Assembly: GCF_014207855.1 (NCBI RefSeq)
Contig: NZ_JACHKZ010000005.1
Coordinates: 124,001-188,000 of the forward strand
Source of the DNA: Comamonas odontotermitis
GTDB taxonomy: Bacteria; Pseudomonadota; Gammaproteobacteria; Burkholderiales; Burkholderiaceae_C
DNA length: 64,000 nucleotides
Direction: 5' to 3'
The first letter of the stretch is position 1. Each line of letters opens with the position of its first letter. Below the pieces are notes generated by a model. That model worked only from the letters and a program-made list of their open reading frames with translations, was not told the DNA's origin and made no database searches. Below, in pieces: positions 1-11,069 of this stretch. A program made the position numbers and the translations under genes.

Positions 1-640
1 TGACCTGGGGACGCGACGCCTCAGGCATCAGTGCCAGCGCCTGAGGAACAACCTCATTCAGCGCCTTGGCACCCAGGCTGCCTCCCACCACCAGCAAGCG
101 CAGAGGGCCCGTGCGGCCTGCAAAGCGTGCTGCAGGCTCGGGTTGCTGCGTGAACTCTGCACGCAAAGGGTTGCCTACCCATTCGGCACCTGCAATCGCC
201 TCAGGGAAGGCACTGAACACGCGCTTGGCAAAACGCGCCAGCAACTTGTTGGCCATGCCTGCAACCGAGTTCTGTTCATGCAGCACCATGGGGATCCCGC
301 TCAACACCGCAGCAAGCCCGCCAGGCACCGTGATGTATCCACCCATGCCAACCACAACATCAGGCTTGACACGGCGCAGCACCGCACGCGCCTGCGTCAG
401 TGCCTTGGCCATGCGCAGGGGCAGGCCCAGCAGGGATGCAGCCCCCTTGCCGCGCACACCGGAGAACTCCACCGTCTCCAGCGCAAAACCTCGTGGTGGA
501 ACGAGACGCTCTTCCATGCTGCCGGGAGCGCCCAGCCAGTGCACCGTCCAGCCGCGTTCGCGCAACTCCTGCGCCACCGCCAGACCCGGGAAGATGTGCC
601 CACCGGTACCACCGGCCATGATGAGTGCGGTCTTGCTCAT
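1..640 (-). CDS. murG: MurG, UDP-GlcNAc:lipid I N-acetylglucosaminyltransferase (3' end outside window)
   Basis: MurG adds GlcNAc to lipid I at the inner face of the cytoplasmic membrane, making lipid II. About 213 N-terminal residues are visible; the 3' part lies beyond base 1. The translation opens [20 protein letters not shown], carrying the glycine-rich GGTGGHxFP motif of GT28 enzymes. A second family stretch is [14 protein letters not shown] (about residues 92-105), followed by [12 protein letters not shown]. The ATG overlaps the ftsW stop as ATGA, so translation is probably coupled. It is the last visible gene of the dcw cluster. Identity is secure; only the C-terminal donor-binding half is unseen. 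Confidence 0.96.
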   Translation of the reverse strand, partial: MSKTALIMAGGTGGHIFPGLAVAQELRERGWTVHWLGAPGSMEERLVPPRGFALETVEFSGVRGKGAASLLGLPLRMAKALTQARAVLRRVKPDVVVGMGGYITVPGGLAAVLSGIPMVLHEQNSVAGMANKLLARFAKRVFSAFPEAIAGAEWVGNPLRAEFTQQPEPAARFAGRTGPLRLLVVGGSLGAKALNEVVPQALALMPEASRPQV

Positions 641-1905
641 GTGCGCGCACCTCCCGCACTCATCGCCTTGTTTTCGCAATCAATGCGCAACACGATGGCT
701 ATGGCCACCAGGTTCATCAAGATGGCTGAGCCGCCGAAGCTCATCAACGGCAGCGTCAAGCCCTTGGTGGGCAAGGCCCCCAGATTCACCCCCACGTTGA
801 TGAAGGTTTGAAACCCGAGCCAGATCGCTACGCCCTGGGCCACCAGGCCCGAGAAAACCCGATCCATGCGAATGGCCTGGCGACCGATCTCGACAATGCG
901 GCGAATCATGAAGAAGAACAGGCCCAGCAGGATCACAATGCCCACAAGCCCCAGTTCCTCGCCAATCACAGCCAGCAGGAAGTCGGTATGCGCTTCTGGC
1001 AGCCAGTGGAGCTTTTCCACGCTGCCGCCCAGGCCCACACCAAAAATCTCACCCCGTCCGATTGCAATCAGCGAGTGCGACAACTGGTAGCCTTTACCCA
1101 GAGCATGCTTTTCGCTCCATGGATCCAGGTAGGCAAAGATACGCTCGCGGCGCCATTCAGATGTCATCACGATCATGGCAAAGGCGGCCACCAGAATGAG
1201 CGCGATGATGAAGAACATGCGTGCGTTGACGCCGCCCAGGAACAGGATGCCCATGGCGATCACGGCAATCACCATGAATGCGCCCATGTCGGGCTCGGCG
1301 AGCAGCAGCGCACCCACAATCCCTACGGCAAGCCCCATGGGCAGCACGGCGCGGAAGAAACGCTCCTTCACCTCCATCTTGCGGACCATGTAATCGGCCG
1401 CGTACATGATGACGGCGATCTTGGCCAGCTCGGACGGCTGGAAGTTCATGATACCCAGCGACAGCCAGCGGCGCGCGCCGTTCACCACCGTGCCCACATG
1501 TGGAATCAGCACCGCAATCAGCATGAGGATGGAGCCAATGAAGAGCCAGGGCGCCCATCGCTCCCAGACCTTCATGGGGATCTGGAATGCCAGCACCGCA
1601 GCCACAAAGCCCAGGCCCACACTCAGCAGGTGGCGCTGGAAGAAATAGTAATGCGCGATCTTGCCGAAACGGGGGTTGTCCGGCATGGCGATCGAGGCAG
1701 AGAACACCATGACGATGCCCCACGACAGGATCGCCACCACCAGCCAGATCAATACCTGATCGGCACCAAAGAAACTGGCCGTGTTGGTGGGTGTCTGACG
1801 GTATTCATTGCCGCCGACACGCACCGGCAGGATGTCGACGGGCTTTTCTCCCGCCGGCTTGAACCAGCCGCCGAACTTTTCACGCAGTGCTGTGGTTGCG
1901 CTCAT
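637..1905 (-). CDS. ftsW: FtsW, SEDS-family septal peptidoglycan polymerase
   Basis: FtsW is the multi-pass membrane glycosyltransferase that polymerises lipid II at the septum together with FtsI. The 422-residue protein has about ten membrane segments after a roughly 45-residue cytoplasmic N-terminus. SEDS signatures are visible: FQPSELAK (about 155-162), AEPDMG with the conserved Asp near 206, [19 protein letters not shown] (about 302-320) and [15 protein letters not shown] (about 380-394). Length is normal for the family. Its ATG overlaps the murD stop and its stop overlaps the murG start, both as ATGA. The neighbours fix it as FtsW rather than RodA. Confidence 0.97.
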   Translation of the reverse strand: MSATTALREKFGGWFKPAGEKPVDILPVRVGGNEYRQTPTNTASFFGADQVLIWLVVAILSWGIVMVFSASIAMPDNPRFGKIAHYYFFQRHLLSVGLGFVAAVLAFQIPMKVWERWAPWLFIGSILMLIAVLIPHVGTVVNGARRWLSLGIMNFQPSELAKIAVIMYAADYMVRKMEVKERFFRAVLPMGLAVGIVGALLLAEPDMGAFMVIAVIAMGILFLGGVNARMFFIIALILVAAFAMIVMTSEWRRERIFAYLDPWSEKHALGKGYQLSHSLIAIGRGEIFGVGLGGSVEKLHWLPEAHTDFLLAVIGEELGLVGIVILLGLFFFMIRRIVEIGRQAIRMDRVFSGLVAQGVAIWLGFQTFINVGVNLGALPTKGLTLPLMSFGGSAILMNLVAIAIVLRIDCENKAMSAGGART

Positions 1906-3944
1906 GGCTGCACCTCCAGGCTGCTACCCTTTTCTTCGGCCAGCGCGGCAACCGCATGGCAGAAGACCTCGGCACGGTGGGCATAGTTTTTGAACATATC
2001 CAGACTGGCACAGGCGGGAGACATCAGCACGGCATCACCCGCATGCGCCTTCTGGCTGCACAGCTGCACCGCTTCTTCCATGGTCTGCGCACGTTGCATC
2101 GGCACATGCGTGTCGGCCAGTGCTTCTTCAATCAGCGGCGCATCGCGGCCGATCAATACCACCGCCCGTGCATAACGCAGCACGGGCGCTGCCAGTGGCG
2201 AGAAATCCTGGCCTTTACCGTCGCCACCCAGGATCAGAACGATCTTGCGATCGGCACCCAAGCCCATCAGGGCAGCAACCGTTGCTCCGACATTGGTGCC
2301 CTTGCTGTCGTCAAAGTACTCGACGTCATCCACCACGCCAATGGGCTCGACGCGATGGCGCTCACCCCGGTACTCGCGCAGGCCGAACAACATCGGGCCA
2401 AAAGCCGCTCCGGCAGCATGGCCGAGCGCCAGCGCGGCCAGCGCATTCATGGCGTTGTGACGGCCGCGAATGCGCAATGCGTCGGCGGGCATCAGGCGCT
2501 GCACAAAAATTTCGTCACCCGCGGTCTGGTTGCGCTTGTTGCTCGCACTGTTGCCATCGTCCTGCGCCCGCACCAGCCACGCCATGCCATTGACCACTTC
2601 CAGCCCAAAATCACCAGGCTGGCTGGGCATGTCCAGCCCAAAGCTGATGTGCGCGCGCAGTTGGGGACGCTGCAGCTTGATGCGCACAGGTGGTGGCAGC
2701 ATTTCCATCACCATCGAATCATCTCGGTTGAGCACCATCAATGCACTCTTGCCAAAGATGCGGGCCTTGGCGGCGGCATACGCCTGCATGCTGCCATGCC
2801 AATCCAGATGATCCTGCGTGATGTTGAGCACCGTGGCAGCCGTGGGCTCGAAGGCATGCGCGTCTTCCAGCTGAAAACTGGACAGCTCCAGCACCCAGGC
2901 CTGCGGCAGGTCTTCTGCGTCGATGCGCGAAGACAAGGTGTCGAGCAAGGTCGGGCCAATGTTGCCTGCGACCGCAGTGCGGATACCGGCATGCTCGAGC
3001 AACTGCCCCGTGAGCGAGGTGACGGTGGTCTTGCCATTGGTGCCGGTAATGGCCAGCACCTTGGGTTGGTAGCCATGCGCCTGCGCGAGTCCGCCCAGCG
3101 CCATCGAGAAAAGATCCAGCTCGCCGCTGACCGGCAAGCCGATGGCTCGTGCAGCGTCCACGACCGGAGCCACGGCAGCGGGGCTCAGGCCTGGAGAGCG
3201 GTATACCGCGCCAATGCCCTGTCCATCGATCAAGGCTGCGGAAAACTCGCCCGCCACAAAGCGCACCGCAGGCAACTCAGCCTGCAGCTGGGCAAGCTGG
3301 GGCGGTTCTTCGCGCGTGTCTGCCACGGTCACTTCCGCGCCTGCTCGTGCGCACCAGCGTGCCATGGCGAGGCCAGACGCGCCCAGGCCCAGCACCAACA
3401 CCCGCTGCCCTTGCAGGTGCTGCGCCTGCCCTTGCGGCCACAGCGCTGGCACCGGTGCATAGTCCACCACCTGCTCGGCGGGCTGCGCAGCCACCGCAGT
3501 CACTTCGCCACTGGCGGCATCAGAAATACTGGGGTCTGCAAAAATCTGCGCCACAAAGGCAGCAGCATCCTTGGCTGCTGTCAGTGTGGAAACGTCAGGA
3601 ATGGGCTCTGCAACAGGTGCCGCAGGCTCAGCAGCGGGTGCATCAACTGCTACAGGCGCGGTGGCGTCTCCGTCATTGGCACTGTTTTCTGCAACTGCAT
3701 CCTCTTGCGCCACATCCTCTTGCGCCACATCACCTTGTTGAGTAGACAGCGCATGCGTCACGGCCTCTTCTTCAGCAGCAATAACCGCTACAGATTCAGA
3801 AGCGGCTGGTGCCTGCAAATCCTGCGCAAGGGCCGCATTTTCTTCCGTTACGGGCGGCACAGCGTCCATTGCCGCCGCCGGCACGGCGCTGTCCTGCGCC
3901 ATCGCGGGGTCGTCGGTGAGGGGCTTGAAGGATTCGGTAGACAT
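1902..3944 (-). CDS. murD: MurD, UDP-MurNAc-L-alanine:D-glutamate ligase with a long N-terminal extension
   Basis: Cytoplasmic ATP-dependent ligase adding D-Glu to UDP-MurNAc-L-Ala. I chose the ATG at 3944 (MSTESF) because GAGG lies 8 bases upstream and the mraY stop ends just before it; the frame is open slightly further upstream. This gives 680 residues, against about 440 in E. coli. The enzyme core starts only near residue 178 with the Rossmann motif [10 protein letters not shown], then GTNGKTT for ATP binding and DDSKGTN further on. Residues 1 to about 170 are acidic, Ala/Pro/Glu-rich, probably disordered, and include a perfect 15-bp tandem duplication (3701-3730) encoding two DVAQE units. 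The core also carries a short extra loop around [12 protein letters not shown]. The extension is unusual for a cytoplasmic Mur ligase. Confidence 0.93.
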   Translation of the reverse strand: MSTESFKPLTDDPAMAQDSAVPAAAMDAVPPVTEENAALAQDLQAPAASESVAVIAAEEEAVTHALSTQQGDVAQEDVAQEDAVAENSANDGDATAPVAVDAPAAEPAAPVAEPIPDVSTLTAAKDAAAFVAQIFADPSISDAASGEVTAVAAQPAEQVVDYAPVPALWPQGQAQHLQGQRVLVLGLGASGLAMARWCARAGAEVTVADTREEPPQLAQLQAELPAVRFVAGEFSAALIDGQGIGAVYRSPGLSPAAVAPVVDAARAIGLPVSGELDLFSMALGGLAQAHGYQPKVLAITGTNGKTTVTSLTGQLLEHAGIRTAVAGNIGPTLLDTLSSRIDAEDLPQAWVLELSSFQLEDAHAFEPTAATVLNITQDHLDWHGSMQAYAAAKARIFGKSALMVLNRDDSMVMEMLPPPVRIKLQRPQLRAHISFGLDMPSQPGDFGLEVVNGMAWLVRAQDDGNSASNKRNQTAGDEIFVQRLMPADALRIRGRHNAMNALAALALGHAAGAAFGPMLFGLREYRGERHRVEPIGVVDDVEYFDDSKGTNVGATVAALMGLGADRKIVLILGGDGKGQDFSPLAAPVLRYARAVVLIGRDAPLIEEALADTHVPMQRAQTMEEAVQLCSQKAHAGDAVLMSPACASLDMFKNYAHRAEVFCHAVAALAEEKGSSLEVQP
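3701..3730. repeat. 15-bp perfect tandem duplication inside the murD extension
   Basis: The 15-base unit cctcttgcgccacat occurs twice head to tail, keeping the murD frame and duplicating five residues (DVAQE). It lies in the low-complexity N-terminal extension, consistent with slippage-type growth of that region. Confidence 0.85.
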
Positions 3945-3949
3945 GGTGT

Positions 3950-5128
3950 TTACCTCAGCTTCAGGGTGGACAGGCCAATCAGGCACAGCAGCATGGTGAT
4001 GATCCAGAAGCGCACCACGACCTGCGTCTCTTTCCAGCCGCTCTTTTCAAAATGGTGGTGGAGCGGCGCCATCTTCAGCAACCGGCGGCCTTCGCCGTAG
4101 CGCTTTTTGGTGTACTTGAACCACATCACCTGCATCATCACCGACACGGCCTCGGCCACGAACACCCCACCCATGATCGCCAGCACAATTTCCTGGCGCA
4201 CGATGACGGCAATGGTGCCCAGCGCTCCGCCCAGCGCCAATGCGCCTACGTCGCCCATGAAGACCTGCGCCGGATGGGTGTTGAACCACAGGAAGGCCAG
4301 GCCCGCGCCAAGCATTGCACAGCAGAAAATGAGCAACTCACCCGCACCGCCGATATGCGGAAAGAGCAGGTAGCGCGAAAAATTGACAGAACCGGTGACG
4401 TAGGCAAACACACCCAGGGCCGAACCCACCATCACCACGGGCATGATGGCCAGGCCATCGAGGCCATCAGTCAGATTGACTGCATTGCTGGAGCCGACAA
4501 TCACCAGATACGTCAGGATCACAAAGCCAAGCACACCCAGCGGATAGCTCACCTCCTTGAAGAAAGGCACCATCAGACCTGCTTTGGGTGGAAGGTCGAG
4601 CGAGAATCCGGATTTGATCCAGCTGACGAACAGGCTCCACACCTCCGTATTGGTGTTCTCGGAGATGCAGAACACCAGATACAAGGCAGCGCCCAGGCCG
4701 ATGATCGACTGCCACATGTACTTCTCGCGCGAGCGCATGCCTTCGGGGTCTTTGTTGACCACCTTGCGCCAATCATCCACCCAGCCAATCGCGCCAAAGC
4801 CAAAAGTCACCGCAAGAACGACCCAGACGAAGCGGTTGGAGAGATCGAACCACAGCAGAGTCGAGATCAGGATCGACAACAGGATCAGCACGCCACCCAT
4901 GGTGGGTGTACCGCTCTTGCTCAAATGGGTCTGCATGGCATAGCCCCGGATCGGCTGGCCGATCTTCAGGGCGCTCAAGGTGCGAATCACCTTGGGGCCA
5001 GCCGCAAGGCCGATGATCAACGCGGTCAGCGCCGCCATCACCGCACGGAACGTGAGGTACTGAAAAATCCGCAGAAAGCCGAATTCCGGCGACAGGCTTT
5101 GCAACCAGCTGGCGAGCAGTATCAGCAT
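3950..5128 (-). CDS. mraY: MraY, phospho-MurNAc-pentapeptide translocase
   Basis: Integral membrane enzyme that transfers phospho-MurNAc-pentapeptide to undecaprenyl phosphate, making lipid I. The 392-residue protein has about ten membrane helices. Family signatures are visible: [10 protein letters not shown] near residue 70, [13 protein letters not shown] near 215-227, and the C-terminal HHHFEKSGW active-site motif near 340-348. Length matches Betaproteobacterial MraY (about 390). The start overlaps the end of murF by 7 bases, and the stop lies 5 bases before the chosen murD start. Confidence 0.97.
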   Translation of the reverse strand: MLILLASWLQSLSPEFGFLRIFQYLTFRAVMAALTALIIGLAAGPKVIRTLSALKIGQPIRGYAMQTHLSKSGTPTMGGVLILLSILISTLLWFDLSNRFVWVVLAVTFGFGAIGWVDDWRKVVNKDPEGMRSREKYMWQSIIGLGAALYLVFCISENTNTEVWSLFVSWIKSGFSLDLPPKAGLMVPFFKEVSYPLGVLGFVILTYLVIVGSSNAVNLTDGLDGLAIMPVVMVGSALGVFAYVTGSVNFSRYLLFPHIGGAGELLIFCCAMLGAGLAFLWFNTHPAQVFMGDVGALALGGALGTIAVIVRQEIVLAIMGGVFVAEAVSVMMQVMWFKYTKKRYGEGRRLLKMAPLHHHFEKSGWKETQVVVRFWIITMLLCLIGLSTLKLR

Positions 5129-6552
5129 GCTGCCTCCTTGCAGGCGCCCTGCTCATTGTCTGCCTTGCCTGCACAGGCCTGCATGGCCTGCACCACTTGC
5201 TCCATCTTCATGAACCGCGAACCCTTGACCAACACACTGCCTACCTGAGGCATCACTGCGCATACCGCCTCTTGCAAGGCTTGCATGCTCTCAAAATGCC
5301 GAGCGCCTGCACCAAAGGCCTTGGCGGCAAATGCACTCTGCTCACCCAGCACAAACAACTGCGAAATGCCTTTTTGCTGCGCCAGTGCGCCCGCTTCCGC
5401 ATGGAACTGCGGTCCGTTGTCACCCACCTCACCCATATCGCCCAACACCAGCAATTGCGGTGCAGGCAGCTCGCGCAGCACCTCAATGGCGGCTTCAACC
5501 GAATCGGGATTGGCGTTGTACGTGTCGTCCACCACGGTGACCTTGCCCGCAGGCGTTACCACAGACAGCGCACGCGACCGGCCCTTGACAGGCTCGAACG
5601 CCGTCAATCCTTGCGCAATGGCAGCGACCGGTACACCCGCGGCATGCGCACAGGCGGCAGCAGCCAGTGCATTGCGTACGTTGTGCCTGCCTGCTATTTG
5701 CAGCGCTACGGCTGCGCGGCCTGAAGGTGTGAACAGCTCCAGCGTCCAGGCTCCGTCACCCCAGGCCACATTGCGGGCAAACACCTGGGCACCTTCTGCC
5801 TCTTCGCCAAACAGCAAGCTTGTGCGCGCGCCAGCCAAGCCTTGCCACAGCGACGTATACAGATCGCCTGCCGGGAAGACCGCCACGCCGTTGGCTGGCA
5901 ATGCAGACAGCACACTTCCGTTTTCACACGCCACCGCCTCAACGGTGTGCATGAATTCCTGGTGTTCACGCTGTGCGTTGTTGACCAGGGCTACCGTTGG
6001 CTGCGCCATGGCTGCCAACAGGGCAATTTCACCAGGGTGGTTCATGCCCAACTCCACCACACCGATGCGGTGGTCGGCGGCGAGGCCCAGCAAGGTCAGC
6101 GGTACGCCGATTTCATTGTTCAAATTGCCGCGCGTGGCAAACGCGGCGTCACCTGCATGCGCCCGCATGATGGATGCGATCATTTGCGTGACCGTGGTCT
6201 TGCCGTTGCTGCCCGTGACCGCCACCATGGGCAAGGCAAACTGCGCGCGCCATGCGGCGGCCAGCGCCCCCAGAGCCTTGAGCGTATCCGGTACCACGAT
6301 GCCGGGCAGGCCTGCGCTGCCGGGATCGGCGCTGCACAATGCAGCAACCGCACCCGCCGACTTGGCTTGCGACAGAAACGCATTTCCGTCAAAGCGCTCA
6401 CCCTTGAGCGCCACAAACAAATCACCAACCTGCAGGCTGCGCGAATCGGAGTGCACACGCAACAGCGGCACTGCACCATCACCCACAAGCTTTGCCTGTG
6501 GGATGTGCTGCTGGATGAACCCCAGCGCCTGGTGCAGGGTCATCATCGTCAT
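5122..6552 (-). CDS. murF: MurF, UDP-MurNAc-tripeptide:D-Ala-D-Ala ligase
   Basis: Adds D-Ala-D-Ala to UDP-MurNAc-tripeptide in the cytoplasm, completing the pentapeptide. The 476-residue protein has the three-domain Mur ligase layout: an N-terminal uridine-binding part, GSNGKTT for ATP (about 113-119), and the [12 protein letters not shown] stretch of the C-terminal domain. Three in-frame ATGs occur at the start (6552, 6546, 6543). The first overlaps the murE stop as ATGA, which fits the operon pattern. Confidence 0.97.
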   Translation of the reverse strand: MTMMTLHQALGFIQQHIPQAKLVGDGAVPLLRVHSDSRSLQVGDLFVALKGERFDGNAFLSQAKSAGAVAALCSADPGSAGLPGIVVPDTLKALGALAAAWRAQFALPMVAVTGSNGKTTVTQMIASIMRAHAGDAAFATRGNLNNEIGVPLTLLGLAADHRIGVVELGMNHPGEIALLAAMAQPTVALVNNAQREHQEFMHTVEAVACENGSVLSALPANGVAVFPAGDLYTSLWQGLAGARTSLLFGEEAEGAQVFARNVAWGDGAWTLELFTPSGRAAVALQIAGRHNVRNALAAAACAHAAGVPVAAIAQGLTAFEPVKGRSRALSVVTPAGKVTVVDDTYNANPDSVEAAIEVLRELPAPQLLVLGDMGEVGDNGPQFHAEAGALAQQKGISQLFVLGEQSAFAAKAFGAGARHFESMQALQEAVCAVMPQVGSVLVKGSRFMKMEQVVQAMQACAGKADNEQGACKEAAC

Positions 6553-8069
6553 AGTTGTTCTTTCCGCTTGGCCAGCGCCGCCTTCGCCTGCGCCGTGTCG
6601 AGAAACGGGTGCTTCACACCCGCAATCTCTTGATAGTCTTCATGTCCCTTGCCAGCCAGCAGGATCACGTCCTCGCTGGCGGCGCGGCATACCGCCTCGT
6701 CAATCGCTGCGGCACGATCGGCCTGCACATGCCAGTGCGCACTGTTGAACATGCCTTGCACGATGTCGTCAATAATGGCCAATGGCGCTTCACCGCGGGG
6801 GTTGTCGCTGGTCACGATCACTTCGTCAGCCTGGGTTTGCGCAATGCGGCCCATTTGCGGGCGCTTGGTGGCATCGCGGTTGCCGCCACAGCCGAACACG
6901 CACCACAGCCGTCCCGCGCGCTGCGCCGCGAGCGGGCGCAAGGCCTGCAAGGCCTTCTCCAATGCGTCAGGCGTGTGCGAATAATCAATGGCGACCAGGG
7001 GCGCACCGGCCTCGGTCACCTGTTCCATGCGGCCGGGCACGGCAGCCATTCCGGCGCATGCGTCCACGGCCTGCTGAAGGCCAACGCCCAGCGCCCGCAC
7101 ACAGGCGATCACTTCCAGCAGGTTGAGCACGTTGTACTGGCCGATCACCTGGCTGTGGAGCGTGACGGCCTCGTCGCCTTCCACCACTTCAAACACCAGG
7201 CCGCGATCACCGGCGCGGATATCTCGCGCCGACAGACGTGCTGCCGTGTTGTTGGCGATCGAGACAGTCCACAAGTCCAGAGGCTGAGCCGCTAACTCGC
7301 TGGCCAGCTGCGCTCCCTTGGGATCATCGACATTCACCACCGCCGTCTGCAAGCCAGGCCAAGCGAAAAGCGCACGCTTGGCAGCCCAGTAGGACTCCAT
7401 GCTGCCGTGGTAGTCCAGGTGATCCTGGGTGAAGTTGGTGAAGATCGCAGTCTTGATGCGCGTACCAGCGAGCCGATGCTCCTCTATGCCGATGGACGAG
7501 GCTTCGATAGCGCATGCGCCGTACCCTGCATCCACAAAAGTGCGGAATGCACGTTGCAGCAGCACGGGGTCAGGGGTAGTCATCCCCGTCACATCCAGCT
7601 GATGCGGCGGAATGCCGACGCCCAGGGTACCCACCAGCGCACTGCCGCGATGCGGCAACACGCCTGCTTTGGCCAGATGCGCCACTACTTGGGCCAGCCA
7701 CCAGCTGATGCTGGTCTTGCCGTTGGTGCCAGTGATTGCCAGCACATCCAGCGCCCGGCTGGGTTCGCCAAACCATGCGTTGGCAATTTCTCCTGTGGCA
7801 GCCTTGAGCTCTGGCATGGCGGCCACAGGCATGCCCGCGAAATCGAATGGCTCCATGCCGGCCTGCTCTACCAGACACGCAACTCCGCCACGCTGCACGG
7901 CTTGCGCCACATAGGCGCGGCCATCGGTGACACCGCCGGGCCAGGCGATAAATGCATCGCCGGGTTGCACCTTGCGGCTGTCGGTCTGCAAGGTGCCGTC
8001 CGTGACACGTGCCTTGAGCCAATCCATGGCTTCGCCGACACTGTGAAGCAGTTGGGGAGTAGCGTTCAT
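6549..8069 (-). CDS. murE: MurE, UDP-MurNAc-dipeptide:meso-diaminopimelate ligase
   Basis: Adds the third stem residue. The 506-residue protein shows GTNGKTS (ATP loop, about 114-120), the NFTQDHLDYHG region, and DNPRGE in the C-terminal domain. DNPR is the hallmark of enzymes selecting meso-diaminopimelate rather than lysine, which fits a Gram-negative host and the dapF gene further on. Start and stop overlap ftsI and murF as ATGA. Confidence 0.97.
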   Translation of the reverse strand: MNATPQLLHSVGEAMDWLKARVTDGTLQTDSRKVQPGDAFIAWPGGVTDGRAYVAQAVQRGGVACLVEQAGMEPFDFAGMPVAAMPELKAATGEIANAWFGEPSRALDVLAITGTNGKTSISWWLAQVVAHLAKAGVLPHRGSALVGTLGVGIPPHQLDVTGMTTPDPVLLQRAFRTFVDAGYGACAIEASSIGIEEHRLAGTRIKTAIFTNFTQDHLDYHGSMESYWAAKRALFAWPGLQTAVVNVDDPKGAQLASELAAQPLDLWTVSIANNTAARLSARDIRAGDRGLVFEVVEGDEAVTLHSQVIGQYNVLNLLEVIACVRALGVGLQQAVDACAGMAAVPGRMEQVTEAGAPLVAIDYSHTPDALEKALQALRPLAAQRAGRLWCVFGCGGNRDATKRPQMGRIAQTQADEVIVTSDNPRGEAPLAIIDDIVQGMFNSAHWHVQADRAAAIDEAVCRAASEDVILLAGKGHEDYQEIAGVKHPFLDTAQAKAALAKRKEQL

Positions 8070-9811
8070 AGCGACTCCTCCACTTCGTTGGCAACGATTT
8101 GTGGCTTGACCGTCATGTCAGGCTGCACGCCCATCAGGCGCAAGGTTTGCTGCACGACCTCGCTGAACACCGGGCCTGCCACCGTGCCACCATAGAAGCT
8201 GCCTTGCGACGGCTCATCGATCATCACCGCAACAATGATGCGCGGGTTCTCGATCGGTGCGATGCCGGTGAACCAGGAGCGGTATTTGCCCGCGGCATAG
8301 CCCTTGCCCTGCTGCTTGCGCGCCGTACCGGATTTGCCGCCGATCGAGTAGCCCACGGTCTGTGCCTTCTGGCCGGTACCCCCAGGCCCCGCAGCCAGCC
8401 ATAGCATGTGCCGCACCAGTTCTGCCGTTTTCTTGGAGAACACGGGCGTGCCTGCTGGGCGGCCAGGGCTTTTGAGCATGGTGGCCGGAATCACATTGCC
8501 GTCATTCGAAAAAACCGTGTACGAACGCGCCATCTGGAACAGCGAAGCCGACAGGCCGTAGCCATAGGCGATGGTGGCCTGCTCCACAGGCTTCCAGCTT
8601 TTCCAGGGGCGCAGACGACCACTGGCTGCACCAGGGAAGGAAATCTGCGGCTTCTGTCCGTACCCCAGGGCAGAGTGCACATTCCACATTTCCTGCGCCG
8701 ACATTTTTTGCGCCACCTTGAGCGCGCCCACGTTGCTCGACTTCTGGATCACGCCGTCCACGGTCAGCGCGCCATAGTTGTGCGTGTCGGTGATCGTGAA
8801 GCCGCCAATGGCATAGCGGCCCGGCGTGGTGTCAATGACGGTCGTGTTCTTGACACGGCCCAGCTCCAACGCCGTGCCGATGGTGATCGGCTTCATGGTC
8901 GAGCCGGGCTCAAAGGTGTCGGTGATGGCGCGATTGCGCAACTGCTCCCCCGTCAGGCGAGAGCGGTTGTTCGGGTCATAGCTGGGGTAGTTGGCCAGCG
9001 CCAGCACTTCACCAGTGTGCGCATCCATCACCACCACGCTGCCGGCCTTGGCCTTGAAGGCGGCCACCTGATCACGCAGCTTCTGGTAGGCAAAGAATTG
9101 CACCTTGCTGTCGATCGACAGTTGTATGTCCTGCCCTTCCTGGGGTGGGGTTTCAACGCCCACGCCCTCCACCACGCGGCCCAGGCGATCCTTGATGACG
9201 CGGCGCGAACCTGCCTTGCCGCCCAGCTCCTTGTCGAAGGCCAGCTCCATGCCTTCCTGGCCATGGTCTTCCACATTGGTGAAGCCCACGACGTGGGCTG
9301 CGGATTCACCTTCCGGATATTGGCGCTTGTATTCCTTGCGCAGATAGATGCCCTTGACATCCAGCGCCTTGATCTTCTGGCCGATATCCCAGTCCAGCTG
9401 TCGCTTGATCCATACAAAGCTCTTGTCTTCATCGGCCAGCTTGGCATTGAGCTGGGCGTAAGGCATCCCCATCAGCTTGGCGATTTCGCGCAGCTTGGAT
9501 TGGGTGGCCGTATCGTCCTGGTCCACATCCTCGGGAATCGCCCAAATACTGGCAGCCGGTACGCTGGAAGCCAGGATCAGGCCATTGCGATCCAGCAACC
9601 TGCCCCGGTTGGCCGGCAATTCAATGGTGCGTGCAAAGCGCACCTCGCCCTGGCGCAGGAAGAAATCATTGCCGATCACCTGCACATAGGCTGCGCGCCC
9701 GATCAGGCAGAAAAAGCCCAGCGCGAGCGCCAGCATGACAAAGCGGCTGCGCCACATGGGCGTGCGCTCGGCAAGCAAGGGGCTGGTGGAGTAGCGCATG
9801 TCCCGGCTCAT
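8066..9811 (-). CDS. ftsI: FtsI (PBP3), septal peptidoglycan transpeptidase
   Basis: Class B penicillin-binding protein cross-linking peptidoglycan at the septum; bitopic, with the catalytic domain in the periplasm. The 581-residue protein has one membrane helix near residues 25-42 and a PBP-dimer domain. The transpeptidase triad is visible: S304-T-M-K307, S358-S-N360 and K493-S-G495. The start overlaps the end of ftsL, and the stop overlaps the murE start as ATGA. Length is normal. Confidence 0.97.
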   Translation of the reverse strand: MSRDMRYSTSPLLAERTPMWRSRFVMLALALGFFCLIGRAAYVQVIGNDFFLRQGEVRFARTIELPANRGRLLDRNGLILASSVPAASIWAIPEDVDQDDTATQSKLREIAKLMGMPYAQLNAKLADEDKSFVWIKRQLDWDIGQKIKALDVKGIYLRKEYKRQYPEGESAAHVVGFTNVEDHGQEGMELAFDKELGGKAGSRRVIKDRLGRVVEGVGVETPPQEGQDIQLSIDSKVQFFAYQKLRDQVAAFKAKAGSVVVMDAHTGEVLALANYPSYDPNNRSRLTGEQLRNRAITDTFEPGSTMKPITIGTALELGRVKNTTVIDTTPGRYAIGGFTITDTHNYGALTVDGVIQKSSNVGALKVAQKMSAQEMWNVHSALGYGQKPQISFPGAASGRLRPWKSWKPVEQATIAYGYGLSASLFQMARSYTVFSNDGNVIPATMLKSPGRPAGTPVFSKKTAELVRHMLWLAAGPGGTGQKAQTVGYSIGGKSGTARKQQGKGYAAGKYRSWFTGIAPIENPRIIVAVMIDEPSQGSFYGGTVAGPVFSEVVQQTLRLMGVQPDMTVKPQIVANEVEESL

Positions 9812-10092
9812 GGCGCAGCTCCCGCGCCAGGCTCTTGCACATAGACCGTCACGGCAGGTGTTGCCGTCTGCATTCCTATCTTGTCGCGCGCCAGTTGCTC
9901 CAGGCGCAGGGGCGTGGCCTGGGCACGTTTTTCCACCTGCAGCCGCTGGTGATCGGTTTCCAGCTGACGCGATTGAGCCACTGTGCGATCCAGTTCAGTA
10001 AACAGTTTGCGCGCTTCATACTGCGATTGCACCAGCGCCATGGCGCTGAGGATCGACAGAATCAGCAAAAGGATATTCAGGCGCAGCAGCAC
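9808..10092 (-). CDS. ftsL: FtsL, cell division protein (GTG start)
   Basis: Small bitopic divisome protein that works with FtsB and FtsQ to activate FtsWI. The frame is open further upstream, but GTG at 10092 has AAAGGA 5 bases ahead, lies after the rsmH stop, and gives 94 residues, the usual FtsL size. A hydrophobic helix starts at once (LLRLNILLLILSILSAMALV), followed by a short periplasmic coiled coil with leucine-zipper character (ELDRTVAQSRQLETDHQRLQ). Sequence conservation is low in this family; position between rsmH and ftsI makes the call. Confidence 0.9.
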   Translation of the reverse strand: MLLRLNILLLILSILSAMALVQSQYEARKLFTELDRTVAQSRQLETDHQRLQVEKRAQATPLRLEQLARDKIGMQTATPAVTVYVQEPGAGAAP

Positions 10093-10132
10093 AGATATCC
10101 TTTCTTGCTGAATGTGGGCGGGTACAGCGCGC

Positions 10133-11062
10133 TCATGCGGGCACCTCCGTGCGTTCTGCCACACGCATCACGGCACTGCGGGCACGCGCGTTGGCGGCGA
10201 CCTCCGCTTCGCTGGGTTTGATGCGATCCAAGGCCTTGAGGCGCATGGGCTGGGGCACCGCAAAGGGCGCGCGGCGGTCATATACCTCTTTGGAGTGCTT
10301 GGCAATGAACTGCTTGACGATGCGATCTTCCAACGAATGGAAGCTGATCACCACCAGCCGCCCACCCGGCGCCAGCACCCGCAGGCTGGCTTCTAGCGCC
10401 TGCTCGAGCTCCTCAAGCTCGGCATTGATGAAAATCCGAAGAGCCTGGAATGTGCGCGTGGCAGGGTTTTGCCCAGCCTCGCGGGTCTTGACTGCGCCAG
10501 CCACGAGCTCGGCCAGATCGGCAGTGGTGGCGACTGGCGAGCCAGCCTCCCGCCGCGCAACAATCGCCTTTGCAATGGGGCCAGCAAACCGTTCTTCACC
10601 GAAGTCACGTATCACCTCCGCAATCTGCTGTGTTTCCGCCTCTTGCAACCACTCAGCCACACTTTGGCCGCGGGTGGTATCCATGCGCATGTCGAGCGGG
10701 CCGTCGAAGCGGAAACTGAACCCGCGCTCAGGACTGTCGATCTGGGGCGAACTCACCCCCAGATCCAACAACACCCCGGCAACCGAAGCTGCGGGGAGTT
10801 CCGCCATATGGCTGAAGCCTTCATGGCGAATGGAAAACCGGGCGTCACTGATGCGCGCCGCCTCGGCAATGGCCTCCACATCCTTGTCAAAAGCAATCAA
10901 CCGCCCGTTGGGCGGCAATTGGGACAGCACCAGGCGCGAATGTCCGCCGCGCCCGAAGGTGCCATCGACAAAAATGGGGTCTTGATCCACAGAGGCCTGC
11001 AGCAAGGCGTCAACCGCCTCGGTCAGCAGGACGGTGGTGTGTTGATAGTTCTTGTTTTCCAC
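10133..11062 (-). CDS. rsmH: RsmH, 16S rRNA (cytosine-1402-N4) methyltransferase (GTG start)
   Basis: SAM-dependent methyltransferase modifying C1402 in the 30S P site. The translation carries [15 protein letters not shown], the SAM motif [10 protein letters not shown] (about 35-44) and [10 protein letters not shown], all typical of MraW/RsmH. No ATG is available at the expected place. GTG at 11062 is preceded by GAGG with 5-base spacing and aligns with family N-termini, giving 309 residues. In-frame GTG 11068 and TTG 11080 are alternatives, the latter overlapping the mraZ stop. Confidence 0.95.
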   Translation of the reverse strand: MENKNYQHTTVLLTEAVDALLQASVDQDPIFVDGTFGRGGHSRLVLSQLPPNGRLIAFDKDVEAIAEAARISDARFSIRHEGFSHMAELPAASVAGVLLDLGVSSPQIDSPERGFSFRFDGPLDMRMDTTRGQSVAEWLQEAETQQIAEVIRDFGEERFAGPIAKAIVARREAGSPVATTADLAELVAGAVKTREAGQNPATRTFQALRIFINAELEELEQALEASLRVLAPGGRLVVISFHSLEDRIVKQFIAKHSKEVYDRRAPFAVPQPMRLKALDRIKPSEAEVAANARARSAVMRVAERTEVPA

Positions 11063-11069
11063 ACGCACC

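Noticed and set aside
1887..4100. 737-codon plus-strand open frame
   Set aside because: It is antisense to murD, has His/Arg/Gln-rich composition and no motifs; a GC-rich shadow frame.
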